Assembly (NCBI GenBank): GCA_946407735.1
Contig: CAMJPL010000006.1
Coordinates: 1-64,000 of the forward strand
Origin: an uncultured Clostridia bacterium
GTDB lineage: Bacteria > Bacillota > Clostridia > Oscillospirales > CAG-272
DNA: 64,000 nt
Reading direction: 5' to 3'
The first letter of the stretch is position 1, and each line of letters opens with the position of its first letter. The position numbers and the translations under genes were made by a program. A model generated the notes under the pieces. It had not been told where the DNA came from. It did not search any database and was given only the letters and a program-made list of their open reading frames with translations. Of this stretch, positions 28,630 through 36,737 are shown in pieces.

Positions 28630-28658
28630 ATTATACCTTAACCGGAGCGGTTTGTCAA
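28630..28658 (-). promoter_or_regulatory. V-ATPase operon promoter
   Basis: TTGACA, 17-bp spacer, TATAAT on the minus strand; consensus at all twelve positions, about 70 bases before atpH. Confidence 0.9.
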
Positions 28659-28770
28659 GCGTATTTGATTTCACCTCTGTAAATAACGTAAACTTTTATC
28701 GTCCGGCGGTCTGGCCAGCGTTAAGTTAAATGCGTCTTACCATTATCGCCGCCGCGTTTACCGTTTCGGC

Positions 28771-28799
28771 TTGACATTTTAACATTTAAATGATATACT
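28771..28799 (+). promoter_or_regulatory. Promoter of Mrp gene
   Basis: TTGACA, 17-bp spacer, TATACT with TGA immediately before the -10. It lies about 100 bases before the ATG. Confidence 0.85.
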
Positions 28800-28900
28800 A
28801 ATTCGGTGATGTCCGCATTACATGATTTATATCAAAGTAATTAAACCGATATGAGCCGCGAGCAGGCCGAAACGACGGTCCGCGCGGCTGAAAGGCAGAT

Positions 28901-29806
28901 ATGGCTGAAGAAACAAGGAATGTCGGTCCGGCTCCGGACGAGAACTGCACGCACGACTGTTCGACGTGCTCTCTCAGCTGCTCCTCAAGGACCGGCGAGA
29001 AGAAGACCGCGGCCGAGCTGATGGAGGCTCCGCTCAATTCGATGTCGAGCGTTAAGAACGTGATCGCGGTGGTATCGGGCAAGGGAGGCGTCGGCAAGTC
29101 GCTCATCACCTCGCTTCTGGCCGTTACCTTCGCCCGCCGCGGCTACACGACCGCTATAATGGACGCCGATATCACCGGCCCGTCGATACCGAAGATATTC
29201 GGTCTCAAGGCCGGAGGCATCCAGGGAAGCGAGGACGGCATGTTCCCGCCGCAGTCGAAGAGCGGCATAAGGATCATGAGCACCAACCTCCTGCTCCCGG
29301 ACGAGAAGACCCCGGTTATATGGAGAGGCCCCGTCATCGCCGGGACTGTCAAGCAGTTCTGGACCGACGTCGTATGGGGCGACGTCGACTTCATGTTCGT
29401 CGATATGCCGCCCGGAACCGGCGACGTGCCGCTGACGATATTCCAGTCGCTCCCGGTGACCGGCATCATCGTCGTCACCAGCCCTCAGGAGCTCGTCTCG
29501 ATGATCGTCGCGAAGGCGGTCAAGATGGCCGAAATGATGAAGGTGCCGGTGCTGGGTCTCGTCGAGAACTACAGCTACGCCCTCTGTCCGCACTGCGGAG
29601 AGAAGATCGAGCTGTTCGGCGCTTCCGCCTCCAAGGCGGCCGCCGACGAGTTCGGACTCGACCTTCTCGCCTCTCTCCCGATCGACCCGAACCTCGCCGC
29701 TCTCTGCGACAAGGGCATGATCGAGCTGATGAAGGATTCGCAGGAGAAGTACGTCGCGCCGGCCGCCGACGCGATCGAGCGTAAGTGCGCCGACAGCGAG
29801 GACTGA
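28901..29806 (+). CDS. Mrp/NBP35-type iron-sulfur carrier ATPase
   Basis: A 301-residue P-loop protein that assembles and transfers [4Fe-4S] clusters. The N-terminal four-cysteine set CTHDCSTCSLSC resembles Nbp35. The deviant Walker A is SGKGGVGKSLITSLLAVTF (about 59-77). The central DVDFMFVDMPPGTGDVPLT is diagnostic, and the C-terminal CPHC pair in YALCPHCGEKIELFG provides the bridging-cluster site. All key residues are present. It could mature IspH and the radical-SAM NrdG encoded in this window, which is inference. Confidence 0.92.
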   Translation: MAEETRNVGPAPDENCTHDCSTCSLSCSSRTGEKKTAAELMEAPLNSMSSVKNVIAVVSGKGGVGKSLITSLLAVTFARRGYTTAIMDADITGPSIPKIFGLKAGGIQGSEDGMFPPQSKSGIRIMSTNLLLPDEKTPVIWRGPVIAGTVKQFWTDVVWGDVDFMFVDMPPGTGDVPLTIFQSLPVTGIIVVTSPQELVSMIVAKAVKMAEMMKVPVLGLVENYSYALCPHCGEKIELFGASASKAAADEFGLDLLASLPIDPNLAALCDKGMIELMKDSQEKYVAPAADAIERKCADSED

Positions 29807-29819
29807 GCATCAGGCTTTG

Positions 29820-29847
29820 AAAAAGTCCCGCGACGCGGGGCTTTTTT
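29820..29847 (+). terminator. Rho-independent terminator
   Basis: AAAAAGTCCCGC-GAC-GCGGGGCTTTTT hairpin with a following T, 14 bases after the Mrp stop. Confidence 0.85.
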
Positions 29848-29887
29848 CGCCGGACAGGATCAACACAAACCGAAACCGACAGTTATC

Positions 29888-30949
29888 ATGAAAATCACAG
29901 TTCTCTGCGGAGGCATCACGCCGGAGCGCGACGTATCGCTCAGATCCGGCGCCATGATCGCCAACGCGCTGATCTCCCGCGGGCATAATGTCGCGCTCGT
30001 CGACTCGTTCGCCGGAGTGAGTGAGGATGCGGCCGAAAGCCTTTTCGCCTCATCCGGCTATCCCGTCCCGCCGATAAAGAAGACCGAGCCGGATCTTTCG
30101 GCGGTATGGGCTATGTACCGCTCCCCCGGCGACAAAGCCGAGCTCGGCCCCGGCGTGATAGACGTCTGCCGCTCCTGCGACGTCGTTTACATCGGGCTTC
30201 ACGGCGGAGGCGGCGAGGGCGGCAGGATCCAGGCGGCTCTCGAGTGCTTCGGCATACGCTACACCGGCTCGGGATATCTTTCGTCCGGGATCGCCATGGA
30301 CAAGGACATGACGAAGCGCGTCATCCGCGCCGCCGGGATTGACACCGCCGACTGGAAGAGATACGAGAACATCACGTCTCCCTCAGCCGCTGCCGCCGAC
30401 ATCGCGGCGGAGATCGGCGTCCCCTGCGTCATAAAGCCGCTCGGATGCGGCAGCACCTGCGGGATAACCGTGGTGCACGAGAGAAGTCAGCTCGAGGGCG
30501 CGGTGACTCACGCTGTGAAATACGAGTCGGCCTTCCTCGCCGAGAAATTCATCCGCGGACGCGAGCTGACGGTGGCGGTGCTGGAAAACGAGGACGGTGA
30601 GGCGAAGGCGCTCCCGGCGGTCGAGATCCTGCCGAAGACGGGCGGATACGACTACGTGAACAAATATCAGGCCGGCTACACCACCGAGATCTGCCCGGCC
30701 CCGATACCGGACGGCATCGCCGCCCGCGCGGCGGCGACGGCCGAGGCGGTCCACCGCGCCGTAGGTCTGCGCGGCATCAGCCGCACCGACATCATATGGG
30801 ACGATAAGGCCGACAGGCTGGTCGTGCTCGAGGTGAACACGGCTCCCGGCATGACCGACACCAGTCTCGTGCCTCAGGAGGCGGCCGCCGCCGGGATATC
30901 CTATCCCGAGCTGTGCGAGAGGATAGCCCTGCTCGGCGCGAAAAAATAA
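29888..30949 (+). CDS. ddl: D-alanine-D-alanine ligase
   Basis: An ATP-grasp enzyme making D-Ala-D-Ala for peptidoglycan in the cytoplasm. The 353-residue length is typical. The N-terminus VLCGGITPERDVSLRSG (Glu in PERDVS), YIGLHGGGGEGGRIQAALE, CVIKPLGCGSTCGITVV, AEKFIRGRELTVAV and the metal site VLEVNTAPGMTDTSLVP are all intact. It is a single gene between two terminator or promoter regions; no mur genes are adjacent. Nothing points to D-lactate specificity. Confidence 0.95.
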   Translation: MKITVLCGGITPERDVSLRSGAMIANALISRGHNVALVDSFAGVSEDAAESLFASSGYPVPPIKKTEPDLSAVWAMYRSPGDKAELGPGVIDVCRSCDVVYIGLHGGGGEGGRIQAALECFGIRYTGSGYLSSGIAMDKDMTKRVIRAAGIDTADWKRYENITSPSAAAADIAAEIGVPCVIKPLGCGSTCGITVVHERSQLEGAVTHAVKYESAFLAEKFIRGRELTVAVLENEDGEAKALPAVEILPKTGGYDYVNKYQAGYTTEICPAPIPDGIAARAAATAEAVHRAVGLRGISRTDIIWDDKADRLVVLEVNTAPGMTDTSLVPQEAAAAGISYPELCERIALLGAKK

Positions 30950-30971
30950 GGCCGAATTTTCAGCCTCCGTC

Positions 30972-31000
30972 TTTACATATTAACAAAAAAACGATATAAT
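30972..31000 (+). promoter_or_regulatory. pduL promoter
   Basis: TTTACA, 17-bp spacer, TATAAT, 49 bases before the ATG. Confidence 0.85.
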
Positions 31001-31049
31001 TATCATATAACCGTTCAAACGAAACAACACATATAAAGGACAACGGATC

Positions 31050-31625
31050 ATGGAAAACAAATTCATCGTCGAGACTTCCGCCCATCACGTTCATCTCACC
31101 GAGGAGCATATCGCCGTCCTGTTCGGCGAGGGCGCCGTTCTTCACAACAAGAAGGATCTCTCCCAGCCGGGTCAGTTCGCCGCCGAGGAGCAGGTCAACG
31201 TAGTCGGCCCGAAGGGCGCCATCAATAAGGTGCGCATCCTCGGTCCGGCCCGTCCGCACAGCCAGGTCGAGGTCTCCGCGACCGACGCCCGCGCTCTCGG
31301 ACTCAAGGCTCCCGTGCGCGAGTCGGGCGACACCGACGGCACTCCCGGCGTCAAGCTGGTAGGCCCCTGCGGCGAGATCGACCTCGAGGACGGCGTCATC
31401 ATCGCCAAGCGCCACATCCATATGACTCCCGCCGACGCCGAGGCCTTCGGCGTGACCGACAAGCAGGTCGTCTGCGTCAAGCTCGACACTCCCGACCGCT
31501 CCCTCATCTTCGGCGACGTGGTCGTCCGCGTCAGTCCGAAGTTCGCCCTCGCCATGCACATCGACACCGACGAGTGCAACGCCGCCAACGCCGCGGGTGA
31601 GGTCTACGGGACTATCGTTAAGTAA
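31050..31625 (+). CDS. pduL: Phosphate acyltransferase PduL
   Basis: Interconverts acyl-CoA and acyl phosphate; with acetate kinase this gives ATP from acetyl-CoA. A 191-residue protein with both PduL half-domains. The zinc-binding histidines are in SAHHVHLTEEH (about 11-21) and KRHIHMTPAD (about 117-126), and a conserved GPARPHSQVEVS lies between. There is no microcompartment targeting extension at the N-terminus and no shell genes nearby, so it is most likely the housekeeping phosphotransacetylase of acetate fermentation. Confidence 0.93.
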   Translation: MENKFIVETSAHHVHLTEEHIAVLFGEGAVLHNKKDLSQPGQFAAEEQVNVVGPKGAINKVRILGPARPHSQVEVSATDARALGLKAPVRESGDTDGTPGVKLVGPCGEIDLEDGVIIAKRHIHMTPADAEAFGVTDKQVVCVKLDTPDRSLIFGDVVVRVSPKFALAMHIDTDECNAANAAGEVYGTIVK

Positions 31626-31637
31626 GGATTATTATTC

Positions 31638-31746
31638 TTGGGGGCGGAAAACCCGCTTTCTGAAGAAAGCAGTTTTTCTCCCCCCTGAATAAGTCACCTG
31701 CGGTGTCTTATTTACACCCCGCCTTTCCGGCAAAGACTTTTTATAC
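31638..31746. repeat. Hairpin element copy 6 with inserted palindrome
   Basis: An imperfect hairpin (31640-31685) 14 bases after the pduL stop. Then the 25-bp palindrome AATAAG..CACC-TGC-GGTG..CTTATT (31688-31712), then the leader in reverse (GCCTTTCCGGCAAAGACTTTTTATA). The palindrome separates hairpin and leader, which touch in other copies. Confidence 0.8.
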
Positions 31747-31799
31747 AGGATTCATGTTATCAAAACAGCCGCTCCGGATATCCTCCGGAGCGGCTTTGT

Positions 31800-32837
31800 T
31801 CATTTTTTATCCGCCGTTTCCAGCTTCATCATGCCCGATTTCACCCATCCGATGCGGCGGAAGAGCGCGTCGAAGGCGAGGGTGAGTATGGCCGGGGCGA
31901 TGAAATGCATGACGGCGATCTCGATGAGCGTCACCGGCAGCCCGACCCCGGCGGCGGACATCGCTTCGGCAGCGCCGAACTGTCCGACGAGTCCTGACGT
32001 GCCCATCCCGGCGCCGGTCGAGGTGTTAGTCATCCTGAGAAGCGCCGAAGATACCGGGCCGAGGATGGCCGAGGCGCATATCGGGGCGAGCCATATCTGC
32101 GGATGCCGCATGATGTTCGGCATCTGGATCATCGAGGTGCCGAGCCCCTGCGATATCAGCCCTCCCGCGCCGTTGTCGCGGAAGGAGGCGACGGCGAAGC
32201 CGATCATGTTGCAGCAGCAGCCGACGCAGGCGGCTCCGGCGGCGATGCCGTCGATGCCGATCATTATGCAGAGCGCCGCCGACGATATCGGCAGCGTCAG
32301 CGCCATGCCGACGATGACCGACACGATTATCCCCATCGGGATCGGCGTCATTTCTGTGGCGCTGTTGACGAACGCTCCGAGGGCCAGCATCGCGCGCCCG
32401 ATGTACGGGCCGACGAAGACTCCGGCGCTGCCGCCGGTGAGGATCACCACCATCGGCGTGAGGACGATGTCGATCTTTGTCTTCGAGGCGACGAGCGAGC
32501 CGAGCTCGGCTCCGATGACGGCGGCGAGATACGCTCCGACCGGTCCGCCGGAATAGTCGCCGGCCGAGTAGCCGAGTGCTCCGGTGACAGCCGACGTGAA
32601 TATGACGAGCGGCTTCGCGCCGAGCCCCCAGGCGACCGCCGCGCCTATCGCCGAGCCGATCACCGGCGATCTCGCCCCCGTCACGGCGGCGAGAGGCGAC
32701 ATCCAGCCCATGAACGGCAGCTTGGCGAGCTGCGAGATGATGAGGCCGATGATGAGCGAGGCGAACAGTCCCTGAGCCATCGCTCCCATGGCGTCGATAA
32801 AATACCGTTTGAACCACCGGTAAAGAAGGTCTTTCAT
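31800..32837 (-). CDS. PTS EIIC-like membrane transporter (PTS_EIIC_2 family)
   Basis: A 345-residue membrane protein with about ten hydrophobic segments of the PTS_EIIC_2 type. It opens with FKRYFIDAMGAMAQGLFASL, and Gly/Pro-rich repeated helices follow, including AAVTGARSPVIGSAIGAAVA and PNIMRHPQIWLAPICASAIL. No EIIA/EIIB domains are fused or adjacent, so cargo and coupling are unknown; some family members may not be true PTS permeases. The ATG at 32837 is downstream of the promoter at 32929-32957, excluding the longer frame. Confidence 0.75.
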   Translation of the reverse strand: MKDLLYRWFKRYFIDAMGAMAQGLFASLIIGLIISQLAKLPFMGWMSPLAAVTGARSPVIGSAIGAAVAWGLGAKPLVIFTSAVTGALGYSAGDYSGGPVGAYLAAVIGAELGSLVASKTKIDIVLTPMVVILTGGSAGVFVGPYIGRAMLALGAFVNSATEMTPIPMGIIVSVIVGMALTLPISSAALCIMIGIDGIAAGAACVGCCCNMIGFAVASFRDNGAGGLISQGLGTSMIQMPNIMRHPQIWLAPICASAILGPVSSALLRMTNTSTGAGMGTSGLVGQFGAAEAMSAAGVGLPVTLIEIAVMHFIAPAILTLAFDALFRRIGWVKSGMMKLETADKK

Positions 32838-32928
32838 TTTTTCAGTTCTTTTTTCCTCCGGATGATCTGAATATCGCCGCGTCTCCCGGCGGTTCCTTTT
32901 TGTTTGTTTCTCCGGCGGCGGCGATAAT

Positions 32929-32957
32929 ATTATACACCATATCTTCAGATAAGTCAA
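32929..32957 (-). promoter_or_regulatory. Promoter of EIIC-like gene
   Basis: Minus-strand TTGACT, 17-bp spacer, TATAAT. Confidence 0.85.
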
Positions 32958-33086
32958 GGCTGAGGAATTTACATAAATATATCCGGCCGGGACTTTACAA
33001 ACGTCGGAGAATGATGTAAAATATTATACAGGTCGATACCGGGACTATAAATTTTGTTTTTTTATATCCCGCTGTCTCTTTGTTTT

Positions 33087-33161
33087 TTCAAAGCTTTTGG
33101 GAAAAGGATGGGGTCCGGGGAAGGGAAAAACCTTTTCCCGAAAAGGGTTTTCCCTTCCCCG
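33087..33161. repeat. Hairpin element copy 7
   Basis: Leader AAAGCTTTTGGGAAAAGG, then stem 33116-33161. The hairpin side is 29 bases before the start of the GH36-like gene. The element lies between divergently transcribed genes, so it cannot be serving as a 3'-end structure here. Confidence 0.85.
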
Positions 33162-33190
33162 ATATAAACGATCCGATAAAAAATATCGCC

Positions 33191-35383
33191 ATGCCGAAGA
33201 AGAAAAACACGATATCCGCCGACGCGGAGGTTTATGTCAGGCCGATCATCTCCGGGTCGAGCGTCGTCGCTCCCGACGGCGGGGAAATAAGGTCAAAGGA
33301 GTTTCTGTACCGCTCCGGGCGGCAGATCCTCTGCGAGGCGCTGACGGACGGTGTCTACGGCCTGAGATACCGCGGCTCGTCAGGGCAGATAGAGCCGGAC
33401 GATCATATCGGCCCTGTGTCGCCCTCGTTTCTCGTAAGATCCTGCCGGGCGGGACAGCCGGAGTATGACGCCGTATCCGGATGGACGCTCGAAGGAAGCG
33501 GCAGGATGGATAAATGCCCGCTCCCCGAGCTCTGCGGCGCCGATCCCGATGCCGACACGGTCTATTCCGTCCGACTTAGCCACAAAAAGGCGGGTCTTTG
33601 CGTTACGGTGTACACCCTTCTCGACGGGAGCGATTTCATCGAGCGGTGGCTCGAGATCGAGAACACCGCCGGCACCCCCGCCGCCCTCACCGACGTCTGC
33701 CCATACCGCGGCAGGGTGTGGGAAAACCCGGCCGGAAGGGGAGGATTTTCCGCCGCCTATACGCACGGCGGCGCAGGCGGCTTCTATGCCGATCCCGCCT
33801 CGACGGACATCCGCCTCGAGCTCACCTCCGGCAGGCCGTGCGTCTGGCTTGAAAACCATGCCTCCGGGGAGTGGTTCGTCCTTGAGTACGGCTGGAGCGG
33901 CGGATGGAAGATCGCCGCTGAGTCGGAAATCGTGAGCGGCGGCCGCCTTTCCCTTTCCGTCAGCGCCGGTATGCTTCCGGCGGCGGAAGCTATGAGGGAT
34001 GAAAACGGCGGCATTGACGATCACGGCTCTGCCGCGCTGTATGTACTCTCCCCCGGCGAGAAGGTCATGACGCCCGCCGTCCATATCGCCCTTCTGCGTG
34101 AGAGCGAGGACAGGATCGCGCAGATCTGCCATGAGCATGTAAGGACGCTGGTCATGCCGCCGCTTCCCGACGGCGTCAGGGCGGCTGAGATAGAGGCCGA
34201 TCACCGCGCCTATCTTTCCCGTCACGAGTCCGAGGAGGGGATAAAGCGCGATATCGACGCCGCGGCCGCCTGCGGAGCCGAGATGTACGTCCTCGACGCC
34301 GGATGGTCCGGCGGCGGGGACATAGGGCGCTGGCATGACAGCGTCGGCGACTGGACGCCCGGTGTGTGGCTCAAAAACGGGATAAAGCCGCTTTTAAGGT
34401 ACACGCATGACAAAAAGATGCGCTTCGGGCTCTGGTGCGGCATCGAAACGGCCGGACCGGCCTCGCGCCTTGCGGCCGAGCATCCCGAATGGCTCTGCGG
34501 CAGGACGGTCGATCTGTCGGTCCCCGATGCCGAGACCCACTGTCTCGGCGAGCTGTGCCGCATCGCCGAGGAATACAGGCCGGACATGCTCCGTATCGCC
34601 GTCGGCGATGATGGCGGGCTTCCGCGAAGCGGGCGATACGGCTTCACCGAGCTGTCCGACTGGCGGTATCGTCAGGCCTTCTGCCGGATGATGCGAAAGG
34701 TGCGAAGGCGGTATCCTGACACCGAGCTGCAGGTGATCGACGCCGCCGGACGCCTCGACTATATGACCCTGTCGCTCTTCCACAGCGCCGGGCTGTCGCG
34801 GCTTTCAAGGCAGCCGGAGTCGGTGGATATCCTCGGCGGCATATCCTATATGCTGCCGCCCGAGCGGATACAGAGCGGATTCGGGACGCTCGCGCCGGAT
34901 ATCTCCTGCGACGGCGATATCGACAGCCAGCTCAGATGCGCCGTGATGGCTCGTCCGGCCCTCATGGGGACGGCTCCGTCACCCGACAGGCTGTCGCCGT
35001 GGCTCGACAGGCGGATAAAGCATTCGCTTGACCTCTTCCGCTCGGTGCTGCGCCCGATCCTCGACGGATGCCTCGTATATCATCATAAGCCGCTGTCGGC
35101 TCGCGCGTCCGGCGGCGATGTCAGCGTAATCGAGTACGCCTCCCCTGACGGGACGAGGAGCGCCGCGGCGGTCTTCCGCCTCTGCGGCAGCGCCGCAAGC
35201 GACGGCGACGGCATCGTCAGCGTGCGTCTTAAGTCGGTCAGCCCGGGACACTCCTACTCTGTCATATGGGACAGCGCCGGGGACAGGGCGAGGATGAACG
35301 GCGCGGACATCATGAGATGGGGGATCCCCGTGCGGGCCGCGCCCGGCTCGTCCGAGATGCTGATACTTCGCCGCGAGGACTGA
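33191..35383 (+). CDS. GH36-like alpha-galactosidase-family protein, possibly non-catalytic
   Basis: A 730-residue cytoplasmic protein with GH36 architecture: an N-terminal beta-sandwich (about 1-290), a TIM barrel (about 325-640) and a C-terminal beta domain. Barrel landmarks are EMYVLDAGWSGGGDIGRWHD, GDWTPGVWLKNGIKPLL and MRFGLWCGIETAGP. The nucleophile motif (usually KWDMNR) reads MLRIAVGDD. The glycine-rich ESC.GG.R.D motif reads VIDAAGRLD, and the acid/base region (usually W.SD) reads LSRQPES. Loss of both carboxylates is suspected, so function is uncertain. The start at 33191 follows the hairpin element. Confidence 0.7.
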   Translation: MPKKKNTISADAEVYVRPIISGSSVVAPDGGEIRSKEFLYRSGRQILCEALTDGVYGLRYRGSSGQIEPDDHIGPVSPSFLVRSCRAGQPEYDAVSGWTLEGSGRMDKCPLPELCGADPDADTVYSVRLSHKKAGLCVTVYTLLDGSDFIERWLEIENTAGTPAALTDVCPYRGRVWENPAGRGGFSAAYTHGGAGGFYADPASTDIRLELTSGRPCVWLENHASGEWFVLEYGWSGGWKIAAESEIVSGGRLSLSVSAGMLPAAEAMRDENGGIDDHGSAALYVLSPGEKVMTPAVHIALLRESEDRIAQICHEHVRTLVMPPLPDGVRAAEIEADHRAYLSRHESEEGIKRDIDAAAACGAEMYVLDAGWSGGGDIGRWHDSVGDWTPGVWLKNGIKPLLRYTHDKKMRFGLWCGIETAGPASRLAAEHPEWLCGRTVDLSVPDAETHCLGELCRIAEEYRPDMLRIAVGDDGGLPRSGRYGFTELSDWRYRQAFCRMMRKVRRRYPDTELQVIDAAGRLDYMTLSLFHSAGLSRLSRQPESVDILGGISYMLPPERIQSGFGTLAPDISCDGDIDSQLRCAVMARPALMGTAPSPDRLSPWLDRRIKHSLDLFRSVLRPILDGCLVYHHKPLSARASGGDVSVIEYASPDGTRSAAAVFRLCGSAASDGDGIVSVRLKSVSPGHSYSVIWDSAGDRARMNGADIMRWGIPVRAAPGSSEMLILRRED

Positions 35384-35453
35384 AAATAAAGACTCAGTTA
35401 TTATTCGCATATAATATTGAATTCTATTTAAAAAAAACAATCCTCATTTTTGC

Positions 35454-35531
35454 AGTAAAGCTTTTGAAGATAGGATAGGGGTTCGGGGAAAGGGAAGGAA
35501 CTTTTCTCGAAAAGTTCCTTCCCTTTCCCCG
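35454..35531. repeat. Hairpin element copy 8
   Basis: Leader GTAAAGCTTTTGAAGATAGG and stem 35484-35531. The hairpin faces the ymdB start 37 bases downstream. Confidence 0.85.
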
Positions 35532-35568
35532 ATAAATGTAACTCCTAACTGAAAATAGTATAAACATC

Positions 35569-36360
35569 ATGCTTCTTAAACTTCTTTCGATAGGCGACGT
35601 CGTCGGCCCTTCGGCGATGGCGGCGCTCACCAAAAAGCTCTGGTCGATCCGCAGCCAGCTTTCCGCCGACGTCTGCGTCGTCAACGCCGAGAACGCCGCC
35701 GAGGGCAACGGCCTCGAGGGACACGCCGCGAATCTCCTGCTGCAGGGCGGGGCCGACGTGATAACGAGCGGCAACCACATATGGCGCAAGCGCGAAATAA
35801 GGGATTATCTCCGCACGCACGACCGCGTCCTCCGCCCGGCCAACTACCCCGCCGGAGCGCCCGGCTCGGGATATACGATAATAGACGTCTCCGGCTACAA
35901 GCTGCTCGTCATAAACGCGCTCGGCACGATGTATCTCGAGGCGCTCGACGATCCCTTCCGCACGATAGACGGCATCCTTGAGCGCGAGAGCGGCAGGTAC
36001 GATCTCGCCGCCCTCGACTTCCACGCCGAGGCGACGAGCGAGAAGATGGCGATAGGCCGGTATTTCGACGGCAGGATCGCCATGATCTGGGGCACGCATA
36101 CCCACTGCCCGACAGCCGACGCCCGGATATTCCCCGGCGGCAGCGGCTATATCACCGACATAGGCTTCACCGGTCCTGACGAGTCCATCCTCGGCGTGAA
36201 GATACCGATCATCCTGAAAAAGATGACGACGAAGCTCCCCGAGCGCTTCGACGTCGCCGACGGCCCGATCTCGATGTCCGGCGCGCTGTTCACCTATGAT
36301 ACCGATACCCGCCGCTGCACCGGAGTGCAGGGGATAACCGGCTGGAGGATCGGCGAGTGA
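35569..36360 (+). CDS. ymdB: Metallophosphoesterase YmdB (TIGR00282)
   Basis: A 263-residue binuclear metal phosphodiesterase. Metal ligands are visible in order: SIGDVVG, NAENAAEGNG, ITSGNHIW, LDFHAEATSEK and IWGTHTHCPTAD. In Bacillus subtilis YmdB has 2',3'-cyclic nucleotide phosphodiesterase activity and influences biofilm and motility decisions. Here it stands alone (in many Firmicutes it follows rny), between two hairpin structures. Confidence 0.93.
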   Translation: MLLKLLSIGDVVGPSAMAALTKKLWSIRSQLSADVCVVNAENAAEGNGLEGHAANLLLQGGADVITSGNHIWRKREIRDYLRTHDRVLRPANYPAGAPGSGYTIIDVSGYKLLVINALGTMYLEALDDPFRTIDGILERESGRYDLAALDFHAEATSEKMAIGRYFDGRIAMIWGTHTHCPTADARIFPGGSGYITDIGFTGPDESILGVKIPIILKKMTTKLPERFDVADGPISMSGALFTYDTDTRRCTGVQGITGWRIGE

Positions 36361-36382
36361 ACGCCGGATGATAAAAGAAAAT

Positions 36383-36420
36383 GCCCCGGAAGGCTTTTTC
36401 AAAGCCCCGGGGCGTTTTTC
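36383..36420 (+). terminator. Terminator of ymdB
   Basis: GCCCCGG..CCGGGGC outer stem enclosing GGCTTT-TTC-AAAGCC, followed by GTTTTTC. Confidence 0.85.
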
Positions 36421-36468
36421 CGAGTTTTGAACGGCACCGTTTTGTTAACATAGGAATAATGTCGTCTG

Positions 36469-36563
36469 CGGGCGAGCGATGCTCGCCCCTACGAGATATA
36501 TAAGAGCACATTGTATTCGGCTGATAAGCGATAATCTGTGTAGGGGCGGGCATCGCCCGCCCG
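36469..36563. repeat. MITE-like inverted repeat
   Basis: Two 24-bp arms (36469-36492 and 36540-36563) are inverted copies of one another with two differences. Each arm is also internally palindromic (GGGCGAGC-GAT-GCTCGCCC; GGGGCGGGC-AT-CGCCCGCCC). A 47-base A/T-rich centre has no coding capacity. No transposase is present. Confidence 0.65.
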
Positions 36564-36571
36564 TCAGGCGA

Positions 36572-36621
36572 TGCCGGAAAAGCGAGAAATTGAATAATTT
36601 ATTCCAGCAGCTTTTCCGGCA
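36572..36621. repeat. Long-loop hairpin
   Basis: Perfect 12-bp arms TGCCGGAAAAGC and GCTTTTCCGGCA enclose 26 A/T-rich bases. No T-tract follows, so its role is unknown. Confidence 0.6.
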
Positions 36622-36691
36622 ACGCATATATAATGATATTCATGTTGCAGATAAATGATGATCTGCCGGCATAACTTATCTCGCTGAAACG

Positions 36692-36723
36692 AAAAATCAC
36701 CGCCGTACGGCGGTGATTTTTTT
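36692..36723 (-). terminator. Terminator of ispH-rpsA
   Basis: Perfect stem AAAAATCACCGCC-GTAC-GGCGGTGATTTTT, T-flanked on both strands, 15 bases beyond the stop. Confidence 0.9.
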
Positions 36724-36737
36724 ATCCGATCATTTTC

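Larger units (their letters stand above)
28560..28900. other. Divergent promoter region
   Basis: A 340-base gap between the V-ATPase operon (-) and the Mrp gene (+). Besides the two promoters listed separately, nothing else is obvious: no hairpin element and no clear operator palindrome. Confidence 0.7.

Noticed and set aside
31050-31625. Bacterial microcompartment locus suggested by PduL
   Set aside because: No shell proteins, no signature enzymes and no targeting extension on PduL.
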